Below, in pieces: positions 24,650-39,700 of a DNA stretch of 64,000 bases; position 1 is the stretch's first letter; every line of letters begins with the position of its first letter. Both the position numbers and the translations under genes were made by a program. The notes below the pieces were generated by a model. The model was not told the origin of the DNA. It searched no databases and saw only the letters and a list, made by a program, of their open reading frames with translations. The stretch is taken from assembly GCA_032622095.1 (NCBI GenBank), contig CP136064.1, forward strand, positions 110,598,004-110,662,003, given 5' to 3'. The DNA comes from Siphonodentalium dalli (Eukaryota; Mollusca; Scaphopoda; Gadilida; Siphonodentaliidae).

Positions 24650-24757
24650 TCACTTCTTTTTAGTTGTCAGTCCAGCTCCAGCATTGAATTTGAAGAATAT
24701 AATGTCACCATCATGAACAAAATGATCCTTTCCTTTTTGTTTGTACTTTCCAGCAGC
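24650..24757 (-). CDS. OLA1: OLA1 coding exon 10 (residues 362-396 and stop)
   Basis: The acceptor is TTTTGACAG. It encodes [20 protein letters not shown] then [15 protein letters not shown] and TGA. The basic KKK tail matches the family's C-terminus. Confidence 0.95.
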   Translation of the reverse strand, partial: AAGKYKQKGKDHFVHDGDIIFFKFNAGAGLTTKKK

Positions 24758-27700
24758 CTGTCAAAACAAATTCACGAATTGGAATTTAAAATTACGTTTC
24801 AACAACAATTGAGTGGCATGGATATTAGCTAAATTAAGCCACACGTAGTACATGTAAACTAGTGGTGCTCTCGTCAACTAAAGTCACCTGACTTACAAGG
24901 CCATTTTGACAACACGTACACAGTCATTCCGTTTAGACGTTTTATGTTCAACATGTACAGAAATCCCTAAATAATTGACCCCTTAACCACAGCAGAATTA
25001 TGGGTAATTTTTCAGGATTTTGTCAGATATATGGCTTGTTGCCATTCATCGGAAAGCTCTGACAAAAATTCAACATTTTCAGATGAACAAAGATGGATAA
25101 CTCTTGAACGGAAATGCAAACAACATAACTGAACCCTCTTTTGAAAGCCATCCTGATGCCAAACCTGCATACCAAATTTCATAGAGATCAGATAACCGAT
25201 GGTTGAGACATATGAGAAGACTTACGGAAATCCAACATTTTGCAGATAAACAAGAGGGATAACTCTTGAACAAAAAACGTCAATGAACCCTCTTTTAAAA
25301 GCCATACTGATGCCAAATATGCATACCAAATTTCATGAGATCCGATAACCCATGGTTATGACTACATTGATTGACAGGTGTTTGTTGCCAAGCCATAATT
25401 GTTTCTCGCAAAGAACTGATCTAATTTTAGGGAGATATATTGGGGAAACTAGATGTTTTTGACCAATACTGGGATTAAATTATATAAGAAGTAATCCTTG
25501 TTTGAATTAAGTTTATGAGTTATAGCCTTATAGGCCATGCAAAGTCAAATTCCCATTCCTCAGGCTTAAAGATGCATTATCCGATTAAACACCCCTAAAT
25601 TACTATTTCTTTGGCTTCCGGGATAAAAAAGATTTGATTTGAGTCAAGGAACCCACTCATCAAAGCTCAGAGTGATATCAGATATCGATTTTTTAAATCT
25701 GTTATTTCTCCAGATATGTACTTTTTTCTGCCTGGCCATTATTCGTCAAACCGACCAAATTGCAGTTGATAACTCTAAAATCAGGTGGTAATATGGCCAA
25801 ATTTCTTGATAACCAAGTGATAATAAGACCATATTTCATTGAACAACATGTTGATAAATAACACGTTTTGGGAAATTTGATACCATAGTTGATTATTTTG
25901 TCGTAATTAACAACAAAGTTAACATTCTGATAACTAAAGCGTATTTTAAAGAAATGTTGTTGTTGTAACTTGTTGAACATAATGGGGACTGTCTGATAGG
26001 ATTGAGTACCTTTGATCAAAACAAGAGTGATTTCTTATGATTATTATTCGTCAAACCGACCAAATGAAGATGGATAACTCTAAAATCAGGTGGTAATACG
26101 GCCAAATTTCGTGATAATCAAGTGATAATTTGGCCATATTTCATCGAACAACATGTTGATAAATAACACATTTTGGGTAATTGTATACCATAGTAGACAG
26201 TGGTTAGCATTATTTTGTTGTAATTAATCAATTCTGATAACTAAAGCGTATTTTGAAGAAATATTGTTGTTGTTGTAACTTGATGATATTGGAACCGTCT
26301 GATCGGATTGACTACCTTTAATCGAAAAAAGAGTGATTTCATATATGATTACCTTTGTTGCTACTTCTGAGCCAGCTTCATGGAAATCAGCGTATGCCAT
26401 GATCTCTGCCATTATAAAACCTTTCTCGAAATCTGTGTGAATTCTGCCAGCTGCCTGTGGGGTTTTGGTTCCAACCTGACAAGAGATTCATGAAATAATC
26501 AAAGAATTATATGGCAGTGAATTAAGATGTTCCCCATCGACCAGCAAAATTTTCAAAAGTAACAAAAGGTCATCCACCATTGTCTCCCGAAAAGGTGGCT
26601 TTTTAGTAAGGATAGCTTTTTTTTTTAACTCTGTCAAAATTCATTAGACACAGTAACCAAATTCAAACTTGGCCATTGTCTTCTGCAATTTGAACCACAT
26701 ACCAAATATCAAGAGATTCAGTTGAATTTAAAAACAATCAGATATCTAAAAGTTAAATTGATCACCTGGAAACCAAAATAATCGGCAAATTTTAAGTTGA
26801 CGAGGACCATAATTCCGGAACAAATGGGCAGACCATACCAAAATTCAAACTTGACCTGAATCTTTATGTGGTTAATCAACAATTTAAAAACAAACAGATT
26901 ACAAAAACTAAAGTTATTATCCAGAAACCAATATAATCGGCAAAGGACCATAACTCTGGCAAAAATAGGTGGACCAAACCCATATTCGAACTTCACCTGT
27001 ATATGGAGCTGATAACCTCACATACCAAATTTGGGTACAATCCGATAACCTAAAATAAAGTTCTCATCCAGAAACTTTCCGAACAGATGGACGGACAGAG
27101 TCTAAGTTGAAAAGGGCGCATAACTCTGGCAATAATGGGTGGATTAAACCCATATTTAAACATGACCTGTTGTTTTGAGCTGGTGAACTCACATACCAAA
27201 ATTGGTATCGATCCGATAGCCCAGAATAAAGTTCTCGTCCAGAAACTTTCTGAAATGGATGGATGGACATGGGCTATTTTAAAAGTCCCCGAAATTTTTT
27301 TTTGGGGTACAATTACGTCATGAATAAACTTACACCAACCTAACAAGAGGTATGCATCGTAAATGCTATGGTCCAGTTGTGGCATAAGAATATGTGTGCT
27401 TGAGTATAACCCACAAATTAAATTTGGTCAAAATTGGATTAAGTTTGTTAGTTATCCTGCTTATGTCACAAAATAGACACACAGTAAACAATTCAGGAGG
27501 CATAACTCCTGAAAAAATTCGGGCAGGACTGGTTTCGACCTCATCCAAGAGATTCATGAGTAGAAGCCATGGTTAAAATTTATGGGATTAATTTTTAAAA
27601 GGTATAGGGCTTACATCATGACACAGACTTGCACGCAGAAGCTGATCCGTCAGTCATCAAACCAAAGGACGAGTTTGCCAGACAACTTAACATATAACAT

Positions 27701-30700
27701 TCAGTGCCAACTTTCTGGTGATTTCTGATAAAGGCGTACAGAGTTTCCAGGGCATGTTGTCACTTTTCTTTGGTTTTGGGCATATCCAGAGATGAAAGAG
27801 GGTATCTCTTAAAATCCCTGAAACAGAGCGCAGCGAAAAAAATTTGGCCGGGGTCCAGGGGCCGCCTAGGCCCCTGGAAGCTCTAGGGTTTTTGAAGCTC
27901 TGACATTGATTCTCAGCCTCTCCTGGCAGCTTTTCTGGCTTTATTATAGTGGCATTTTTTGGCTGGAAAGTTCAAAATTTTGGTCTATATCACAATATTT
28001 TAGGAGATCCTCCAATTCATTATATTATTAGATTAAGAACATACACAAATATTTGATAGAATGATAACCATACCTCAAAAAGTATTGATTGAGACCATTT
28101 GCATTTATACAGAGGTGCTGTTGTCCATACAGGTACTGCAGTAATTTCACATAGATAGAACACACATTGGAAAGTTCCCTTTAGAGGCAGTTGAAGTTAC
28201 AAATTAAATAAAGTTAACACATCTATACACTGTACATACAGGTATGGTAAACATAAGATGTTTACTTTTCCATTTTCTTTCTTTTTGGGATTGTGTAGTT
28301 TTTTTAGTGAACTGCATGGAGATTTCCTTTTGGAACCTGTCACTGTATGAATTGATTGTGGTTTAGTAGCAGAAATGTTTTCCTTGATTTGTCCATATTT
28401 CCTCACAGACATGATTGAGTTCTTTATCAGTTTTGCCTTCTGATGTGTGGTTTTTGTTTTTTTGGAAATTTTTGGCAGTTCAAGCAAAGCAGTTTCCTCC
28501 TTCTTTTCATTTCTTTTAGTTAACAACTGTTTCTTATACCGACCGTACGAGGTTTGAAGATGGTAACAAACACTCTTGTCTATTTTGTCATGATGAATGT
28601 CATCACGATGGAACAACTCCAGTGAAGATTTATTCTTCGATCGGAGTTCATAACGAACAGTTTGATAAGCCGAATAGGTTCTCGTGTGCAGTCTATTTGT
28701 CGTTTTGTTTACGATGTAGTTCATACTACTAAAGGACTGCTCAACATGTGGTGATGTAAATATACTTAGGCAGGCTTTTACAATCTTACTAACTGTGGGA
28801 TATTTGTTATCCTTGAATATTTTCGCCCACCACAAATCTAGTCTGACCGGTTTCCGTTGGCCATCCACAACTTCCAGAGCATCTGGTAACGTAGGATCTA
28901 ACTGGATCTTTGATGATTCCATGAAGAAGTTATTTCTATCACAATCCTTCAGAACACTTGGGAAAAATGTACACAATTTCTTGAGTGCATCATTTGTCAC
29001 TCCATGACCAATTGCCTTTGGATCAATTGCCGACACATATTGCAAGAACCTGTTGTTCAGGGGGAACTTTTTCAGAATATATTCGGAGGTTTCCACATAG
29101 GCATCTCGCACCTTCTCCATGAAATTATTCCCAGAATCTTTGTCTGATTTTCGGAACTTTTTCAACAGCATCTCTGTAGTTGCACCATAATACATTTTAT
29201 GTAATGAATGGTGAGACTCATCATCATGTACATCTAAACTTTTGAGTTTTGAATCGCTTACATCTCGCACTATTTCATGCTTGATCAAGCATGACAGAAA
29301 GTGTCTAACCAAATCCACTTGTTCGTCATAAAGTCTGTGAACTAACGGTTCCTTCTGTTCAAACGTCAGGATGAATGATTTGAAAAGTGGCAGAATTTCT
29401 GAATACAGGCTGAGATAAAGTTCAGTTTTTGTATCAGTGTGGTAAATCTTCTCAATAATTCTCACTTTCCTCTCTTTAGCAGCTACTGTCAACTTCTTAT
29501 TGCGAGCTAGGTTTATTATCCTTTTAACTTCTTTTTTGCCACCTTCACTTAGTCCATCGAGTAGTTCAGAGTATATCATTATTTGGTAACATTGTGAATC
29601 GTCCTTTGTCAACCACGCAGTGTAAAGAAGTTTTAAGGCTGGCAACATCATCAAAATTGGATTTACGGCATCAAGAACTGAAAGCCACCGGTGTTCAATC
29701 CTATCTTTCGGTGAACTGTAAGTAATGCCTAATAGTGAGCATAGTCTCTCCAAATAGTCACGTAAATCTGGGCACCATTTGAAGTCAATGTGGACATCAT
29801 CAGTGAGTTTTTCGATGTAGTCATCAAAATGGCTTGTGAAATGCTTAACAACATTATGAACATGATGGCAAACATCACCGTCTATGTCAAGCAGATGTGA
29901 TGCCTCCGCACGAAGGCGAGTTTCGAAGCCACTGGTTTTACCTCGCATATAATTAGTTGAATCGGATAAGTTTGAGATCAGATTATGCAGAGGAATGTCA
30001 TCTTGATCGAATAAGTCCAGAACCATATTGATAAGAGTCTCAGCATTCACCACTTTCATCGAAACTGAAGCATAGTGCTTGACAACAACTTGCTCCTCCT
30101 CTTCACTAAAATACGACACAAGGATGGAAAGTACCTTCTCATTTTTGTTGCTTAAGCACTCATCATTATTCAGGGAGAATGTTGAATATTTCATGTCACG
30201 AACAAGCGCTTTATGGTACGCTTCTGCCAATCCATCCTTGAGTTTATAACTTGCAGTTGTTCGCTCCATGGATAACTCCCCAAGTACTGCACGGTCCCTA
30301 GCCATCTCCTTTGCATATTTTATCAGATGTGGTGCAAGTGATAACGGAAGAGAATTCTCACACAAAAATGCCAATGTTCGGCCTTCTGCATACGATTTTC
30401 TATCAATAATGTTCACAAAAGGTTTCACATCTGGCTTCCGAATGTTATTGGAACACAGATTTCCATCATGCACATTAAGAGGTGCCCCATAGGGGAGAGT
30501 GCACCTTTCGCGATCACCACCACCAGGAATGGATTGTTTTTCTTCTGGTTGCAATATGCCCTGCTTGACTTTTACATTGAAGAAAGTTGCAGGTAGAGAC
30601 TGATTTGTTTGTATGTTTTTACGATGTCCACGATGTAGCACTGAGTTTGAATGTACTTTTAAGGCCTTCTTTCCTTCGTTTCCGTAGCTGATATCTTTGT

Positions 30701-33700
30701 TGCACCACAAACATTTTGCGAAGCCAGGACGGTCAATTTTTCGCACAAAGTCAGACAAATAGTCACCATTAGCATCCTTTTCCTGAAGCCAGCTCCATTT
30801 AAATTTATTTTTAATATTCTCCTCCTTTTTCGAAAGATCTTCCTGACTTTTCAATTCCATCATTTAAATGCCGATAACACAAAATAATTATCGCCGATCG
30901 AGCAATAAACACTTCGAATTCTTGGAAATATATTGGCGCCAGATCGGCACCGTAATTTCAATGTATAATCCATCGCGATTGGCTGATATTGAAGCATCGC
31001 AGAGTCTCTTGCAATAGCAGCGCCAATCAACAGAGGCATCGTAAATAACTTTGTCTGTGACCGGTGAATTGAAAAGTTAGCCGGTGCCAGCCGGTGCTCG
31101 TAATAACGGCCGGCTTTTTTTTTTACAAGAACAACAAATCGCGGGCGAACTTAATCGATGTCCGATTTTCGCTTCGCAAACCTCACCCCCCTATAATTTT
31201 CGTTCGGATTTGTAGTTATCTTAAGAAACAATAACCCAAAGCTGCTTAGTAATGAATATTGATGAAATAATTCCGGAATTAATTTTCATTCCGGAAGACT
31301 TGTGATTTTTTTTTGAAAATCCCGGAATTCCGTCAAATTCCGGAAAACTTTAATCTCTGGGCATATCTGTTCCCCTAATTTTTTTTAAACATGTTTTTGA
31401 AGAATGAAACTCTTTTTATATCAGTAACATTTATGTGGATGGAGCTCTTGATATTCATCAGGGCTGGCGTCTAGAAAATCCAGGAGGGCTATTAATAGCC
31501 CTCGTAGATTTGGCTAGGAGGGCTATATAGCCCTCCTCAACTTTTACAGTTATGATTGTTTTATACATTAGTTACTACTGCCCTTAGTTTGTCTATTTTT
31601 TATGTTTAACTTCATCTAAATTAGTTATGTTATGTAGACAAATAAAATGTCCAGAGTTGTGAATGTCAAATCCAGTATATGTACACTTGAATACAGTTAC
31701 AAATGACTGCTTTATTTGTCAAAGTAATCCATATTCCATCACCGATGACAAGACCGCTTTCGCAGATTACTGCTTCCAACGGTCAAGTCGCTCGGTATAG
31801 ATTTACTGAGTGTTTGCAATTGGGGACATAGAGAATAGTTTCTCAACTTTAATAATTGAATAGCATTGTAAACAATAATATTCACCACAGTGATTGATAA
31901 CTTGTCCAAGCTGTCTCCAGAGACATTAGCTCATTATATTAAGATTGTCAATCGAAGCGAGAAAATTATCGATTTTAAATAGTGATATACAATTTTCTCT
32001 GATAGGAACCGGAAACGGAACAAAGGTTGAAATAAATCGAGACGGTGACATTTGGTTCTCACTATCCACAGTTATATGTTGCTTTTATCCAGTGAAATAT
32101 ATTGTAAGCTCAATCTTATGAAGAGAAATACTTTAATTTGTCCTTAAATGTGTGAGAATCAAACAAGATCCGATTTACGGAACAGTTTGTTCCGGAATTT
32201 AACGATTCCGCCATTTGACATTACCATTTGTTGCAGAGATCACGCATGCGCACACTGTACAATTTAAATCTTTACAATTTTGATGCAGTAAAACACGATA
32301 AATTGGAAAATTCTAGGCGGGCTGTAGATTTCCAGGCCTGATTCATCAGTGTTCTGATGACCAAAATTGTATTAAATTTTGTCTTTTCTTTCAGATGCAC
32401 AACAGGGAATAAAAACATGCCACATTTCTAACTAATAACAGACATTTATAAGTTTGATAGTCTCCTGAAAATGACTACTCTGGTTGGGGGTGGTCGGTTT
32501 CTCAGTTTTTCACTACCTGCATTCCTTTGAAAACCGGTACCCAACAGATCACTTGCCCACAAAGACAGATTCCAGACAATATCACATCTATAGATGTCTA
32601 CTAAATGAAGTTGTCACTTATTTTTTTAGTGAAACTGTTTTATGCCTACTATTGGACAATGCATGTTTATATTCAAATGTGAGACACGTGGTCTGCATGT
32701 TCTCATATCTATATTTAGAACTCATTCTGAGTAATGCTGATTTGATGACATCACAAATTTGAAATAAAGTGTTCAGTGAGGCAAATGTTGATATAAATTG
32801 ATTAAATTGAGTCCTATAAACATCCCCATAAATTATATGGTCATGATTACTTATTAAAGGTATGATCATGTCCTTTGAAATAAAAACATTTCAGTACACT
32901 GAGTACAGTTGTGATCAAATCACACCGGGTTTATTTATGACAATTGATGCAAAGTTTTTGTATCATTATGGCTTACTCTCACTTATCCGGTAGGTAGGTG
33001 TGAATGCATCTGTGCAGGCAGGTTAGTCTGTTTGTACAATGAGTGACTAGTGATCCCGTCGATGCAAGCTGTGTTTGTTTTCGCAAAATGTGGCCCAATA
33101 TTATACCTATATACCTGTAATACCTATATGATATGCACTATAGTCAAGGTTCCCACCAGGGGAAAATAAATGAGGCTGTATAACATTGGGAAACACAAAA
33201 TGTGACAGGGCGACCATTAGGAGAAAATTTGGATTTTTGTCACTGAAACGTAGTCATGTCCTTGCACCTAAGACAAGAAGCAGGAACATTGAATTTGACA
33301 CATAATGCAAACTGAAGCAGAGCGTGTTTCTTTGACCTAAATTTAATGAACTAAAAGCATGTAAGTGACACAATGAGTAATTTAAAATGTGAGCGAATAA
33401 TTACTACTCAACTGGCAGACCATTGAAAACGCTTTTGATTGACAAGGTATTGAATGCCGAGAATTACAATAGAACTGATCATTTTTGTTTCTACATCAAG
33501 CATCGTAAATCTTGCAATGAAACAGTCAAGAAAACAACAATTTATCATGCCAGGATATTTCGCGACATTAGCAGGTAAACTTTTGGCGGGAAAGCTGACC
33601 ATGTGGTATTGTTTACATGGATTGAGGCCCAAAATTTGCCTCTTTGTATTTGCATCTAATTTCGTTAATGCAAAGACGTTGAACAAGAATGTTACTTCAA

Positions 33701-36700
33701 TGAACAAAGCAATCATATTGCATTGTCTGGTGTTGGTGTCATGCCCTGCTTTTTGAAATAGTATTAATCCACCTGAATCAATGTAAATATGCATGGTCAT
33801 TTTGTTGGCGCGATGCCAAGTGATATGTAACTAATTCGCACATGCCTATTCATAACTAGTGAGAGATAAGGATTTATGTAATGGCTTTTTAAATGATATA
33901 ATAGGAGTTTCATGTGATATATAAGGATTACACAACAGTACAAACCTGAATAGTCCAGGCTCTAACTTCGTCTTTGCCAGCAGTGAAGAAATATTGCAAC
34001 TGCAGTGCTTTGTACCCATTAACAATAATCCTCGACAGAATACTGCAAGAAATGGTTAAATGTGACTGGAACATTGAAGTGTACTACTTCTTTAACCCTT
34101 CCATGATGGAAGCTGTGTTGTGCAGCATTAAATATCCTGTGCCAGTTCATTCTCTTACATATATGAGTCTCCCATAGGGAGCCTCGCATATATAACAGAA
34201 TGCACCGGCTTGAAAGGTCAAGTTAAATATTGTTAGGCCAATCCATTATCTTATATATGAGAGGCTACCTATGGGAGACTTGCATATATAAGATAATGCA
34301 TTGGCACAGGTTTATCGCAAAATTTCATGAAAGGGTTAAATATGATACAGAAAAACTATATTTTGTGCATTTTGTGTATGATATTACATTACTATGCAGC
34401 CAGTTTATCATAATTTGGTAAGCACTACCATGATCGCTTCATATTCTCCATGTGGCCCAATATGACCATAGAATTCTATTGTAAAGAGTGTGGATGTGTA
34501 GAGAGAAATCCAAATGTAGTATTCTGTGGTTCATGTTACTGTTTCCCGATATGGTAAAAAATAAGGCCATAAATTCATGAGACCTTCGATTTTGGAAAAT
34601 CAACTGTGTTGAGCGTTTTAAACATGGTATTTCTTTCGTGAACAGGAAACATGATGCAATACATTTTTGGTGTGGACTGCACTTAGGGAAATTGTGATTT
34701 CAAATCTAAACTGAAAATGTCTCATATAAAGTATTGAACCTTTAAACTGAATATAAGAGTGTTAGCACAGTGTAAATTAATAGACTATCATCTTGACAAT
34801 ACATTTATTTTTCATCAATTACTTTGATAGGAACACAGCTATATGCAAGCACGCATCAGTGTCACATGATAATCTGATTGACACGAGGAAATATAAACAG
34901 GGAATCAGAGTCAGAACACAAGTATTATAAAAGGCTGCCAGGCCACACATTGCACATATAAGGCAGCTTTATTTGACCGGTAGCTTTTTTTTAGAAATGA
35001 AATATTTGATTCTTGGAATAATCATTGAATCAAAATTGGGCTTCCAAATGTTTATTTGTTTACAAATTTGATTAATAAATAGCAGAATAATTGACAAATT
35101 CTAAGTCAAAAAGGGGCATAACTCATCAGAAATAGTTGTATCAAACCAAAATTTGAACTTGACCTGTATTTTCATGTGATTAATCCACATACTATATTTG
35201 AATGCTATCAGATAATCATGACTTGAGTAATCATCTGGACAACAAATAATCAGGAAATTCTAAGTCGAAAAGGGGCATAACTCTGACAGAAATGGTTGCA
35301 CCAGACCCAAATTCAATCTTGATCGGGAAATATTATTTTTTTAAGATGGAAAAAAAACAATGATATATGCTCCTGTGATGTGGGTATGTTTGCTCAATAT
35401 GCATCTCATGGACAACATACCTGTCTGCACCTGATTCTTTCACATAATTAGCTTTCTCTTCATCTGGTATATCTATGTAATCGAGTTCAAAAGCTCCACT
35501 GAATGGGATAACCAGAGAGCCTGGGTCCTTCTCCGATATCCAATCTTTTATTTTAACTAACCTGAAATATTAACCAACATGTTATGTTATGGATTCTTCC
35601 ATTCCATTCTAAAAGTTCAAAATAGTGTGAAATTATCATAGAATTTATTTAAAACAGAGAGATTGATTTGCACTTATTCAATATCAAACTTATCAGCTGC
35701 TAATTATCAGAAGCCCAGCGTTATAACCAATGCACCAGTGTGAACAGTTTAACACACACAGTGGATGGTGCCATCGCAATGGACCATCATAACGCAGTCA
35801 TCTGATCGCTACTATATTATGCAGATCATTGTTTTGAGGTTATCACTACAGTAATGCCCTAAATAACCGACTCCTTAATCTTTAGTCGGAAATATGGCTT
35901 GTTGCCATTCATCGGAAAGCTCTCACTGAGAGAGCTTTCCGATGAAGGCAACAAGCCATATTTCCTACTAAATCCTGAAAAATTACCCATATGCTGTGGA
36001 TAAGGAGTCGATTATTTAGGGCATTACTGTATACACACCACTTATTCTTCTTCCTTATGTAATCCTTCTTTGACAAGTTCACCAGATAAATCACAGGCTT
36101 AGAAGTCAAGAATAAATACTGGTTAAGAACGTCGATCTGAAAAACAGCAAGATGCAACAATGTATCAAGTACTTTCTAAAAATAATCTGATCAATACAAG
36201 TGTAGGCTTTCACAACCACACATGAGATGGATTATTTATATCAAATGACTAGAAATCTAACACATATGATGCGGTTTCAAATTTTCCAAAATATTTGCAT
36301 TTGGCAATGTACATGTACAAATAAATGACACAAGTTACACAAAACTCATGAATATGATCTGATTTGCTGAAAGATGAGTTACAAACTTGAAGAATACAAA
36401 ATACCCACATATTAAAGATGCAGTCAAGTTTTGGTGGAAGCCCCAAACTTGAGCTTGGATTAACAATCTCTATACTAAATGGATTCTCCCATTCAGTTGT
36501 AATAGTATACATTGGAATGTTCTATTATTCATTTGGAGGGGTGTTCAGGTAATTAAAGCAGACATGATAGAAAAATAGATTTTACAAGAGCACAATGTTT
36601 CATATTCATTGATGGGAAATGTTCAGATAATAAGTTCAACAAATGACCTATCATCTATTGTTGAACTTATTTATTATCTGAACATTTCCTGAGGTAACTA

Positions 36701-39700
36701 CTTGTCAATGAGAATTTTGTATAGAAAGGGTAAACCATAACTATGACTGGTTTCGAACTAAATATTGTTATGGAAGTCTAGCGTACCCAATATAGAAAAA
36801 ATCCGTGGATATTTATTCTTGCGCTAAAAAGTTCATATATGCAAAATTCAACAATGAAGGTTTTAAATACTTAATTTTGGGATATTATCTTGTATAATTT
36901 TCAAAGATGTCTTCAAGGGTCCAGGTCAATTTTTAAGAAACCTATTTACTTCTAATTAAGATTATAGTGCATAATAAAACATGTTTCGATCAAGAAGTGC
37001 CACTTAAAAACCACTATCTTGTTTTATATTGAATTTTCTCGCCATTTATTTTATATAAATGAAATTCCTTAATGTACAAAATATATATATGACCAAATGA
37101 AAAAAATATTTGATTCGCAGACAATTTTTATTTGAAAATCAACAAGGGAGCGAGGGTTTTATTTTAATTTTTTATTTTGTTCTGCCCATAGTAACATGGT
37201 TATTATACCTTGCCAGGTACATAAAATGTAGGGAGAACTTTGTAATGGATATAAAAGATAAAGTGATCTTCGAGACTATCATTCAAAGTCTTGATTCACT
37301 TATACCACTGACTAATTAGAGATTGTATAACCACAATGGATGATAGACAACCAAACTTCAAATAACCATCATTTATTGGGCTCCAGCTGGCGTACCTTCG
37401 ATTGCAATAGCATAGCAAGGGGGCAAACTCTATCTTGCAGGGTTACTTACTTACTGTGCAAAGGTCAGGTTGGCGGACAACTCACTCAATATTCAACCTC
37501 CTGCTTTTTCTCAAAATATTTCAACACATTTAACCAATAAACTTGGGGGTTTGGTCAGCCTGTGATGACAATATACCTGATAGTTATCATTGCCTGTGGT
37601 CTTTTGTTGAATACCCACACATAGACTGTTGTATTTAGCTCCTATTCGATATTTGAAACATTACTAATTTCTGAGTGACAGTTTCCTATTTTCGTGTTAC
37701 CGGTTTACTATGGTGAAAATTTGAAATCCAAAATCGTAATTAAATGGTCCAACGCGGGCTATTTTTTTCAATGAGGCAATGCCTGAGAATCAAAACCCTT
37801 TTTTTTGGCCTATGTCTAGTTTATATGTCATATTTGGTTTTTAATATTTTTTTCAATGGAACAAAGCAAAACAATGTGCTAAATTCGATTTCCTATGTTG
37901 TTGTAACTGGATGTCTAAAACCCTGAATACATCTTTAAAAAATAGATAACAGCATACTGGTGTAATTACTATCAATCTCATCATATGACAAGGCCCGGAT
38001 GCAGGACAAACAGAAAACGATGATTATATAATTCAAGCTGTGCACATTGTTACTTACTTCCTTACCATCCCAGTCTGTTTTCATTCTCACCCATTTTTTG
38101 GCATCTAGTACCTCTCTCACTTTAACCAAAGTATCCTGAAAATTCAAGATGAGCTCTGTTCATTGGATAATGACAATCAAATGCACTTCTGTTTATTGAT
38201 GCAAAAAATATTCATAATTAAGTCTTGATACCTGCAGAAAATGTAAATCCAAATATTTTGTTTGCATTTGGTGGGTGTGTGCAATATCTCAAAAATCAAG
38301 CTGCCAGAAATGGTTTTGGACTTTTTACAATCCTGCAGGCCCAAGCCATGTGAACAGCCCAGTACTTGGTACAGGGCCTTTTAATAATGCCTCAAAGTCT
38401 GAAGGCCCTGATATCGAAGCAAAAAAAGAGACAAAATTAAAATTTTGAACATGCAAAGAGTAAACATGTGACATATTGCTCAAACACATACAAGATTTTG
38501 TACATACATGCACATGAACTATGTCGGATCCCAATGTTTGATTTGATTTAATATTATTTGTTGAATATGCGTTGATTCCCTTTTAGTGATCTAAAAATAA
38601 GGAAGTTACTGATTACTATGCATAATATTGTTAGAGTAAAACCTCTCAATACCAGACCCTCTATAAACCGAATCCCTCTCCATTCCAAACAAATTGTCAG
38701 GTGCCGAATTCACCAAAGTGCATTCTCACTAAATAAAAATTACTTCTGTTAACTGGAAACTCTCTATTCCGAACATCGGACAGCTATTATAGTCCAAAAG
38801 TGAACGAATACATTAATTCTTACCTCCGAAATACGAATGCGGAAAGCGATACAACCGAATGCATGTGCGGTAGTTTTGACATACTTGATGCTGAGCTCGT
38901 TTAGGATCTTGTGTAGCTCGGGATTCTTTATAAGTTTAAATTTCTGGTCTATACATTCAACTCTTGAGTGGTCATGATGGCTCATTCATTGTGACAGGTT
39001 GATTAAAACTTTATTGGTGACAATACCCACCATCGTGTACTTTTAGCTAATTAGTTTGGACAGTGGTTTAAAAATAAGACTCCAATTCAGCTCAGTGATT
39101 AATGTAAAAATATAGTGTCAGCGCTGTATTATCTGCAAAGTCACCATTGTTCACTCAAAGTGTTTAATAAGCATACAGTTATCTTATCAGACAGCTGCCA
39201 TTATAACCCGGTTCAAAGCTAATTAAATTGGTATGAATATTCAATAGTACAAAACTACTATACTAACGCTGTGACATTTTTAGCGACATTTAAAAAAATC
39301 ATAGTAAAATTTATCTTTTCCATGTTTCCCATCTTATCTATACATGTATTATATCGTAATAGACCATCGGTCAGATGCTCGTAGCCCGTTTATATTTAAC
39401 CATGGGTATATGCCAAATATAACCGTACAAAAAAAAACACTGTGCTTTTGACCGTCTATTTATCCATGGTGTTGTGCCTGTGGTTGTCCGTAACCTGGTG
39501 CCCGGTGTTATTGCTTTGAAAGGTAATCATGTTCGACTGGTGTTGTTAGATTGGTAATGCGATTAGCGGTTTCTATGTCTTGTCTGGTTATATTTACTGT
39601 TTGAACTTTGAAATAGACGCTTTTTTATACTAGAATTTGCGCAACGGGAGCGCAGGGAAATCGCAAGTCAAATTGGTTTAAGGGTTTTTGTTTAAGAAAA

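Noticed and set aside
28795-30492. Plus-strand frames opposite the hAT transposase (28795-29007, 30268-30492)
   Set aside because: Antisense shadows of the 888-codon gene.
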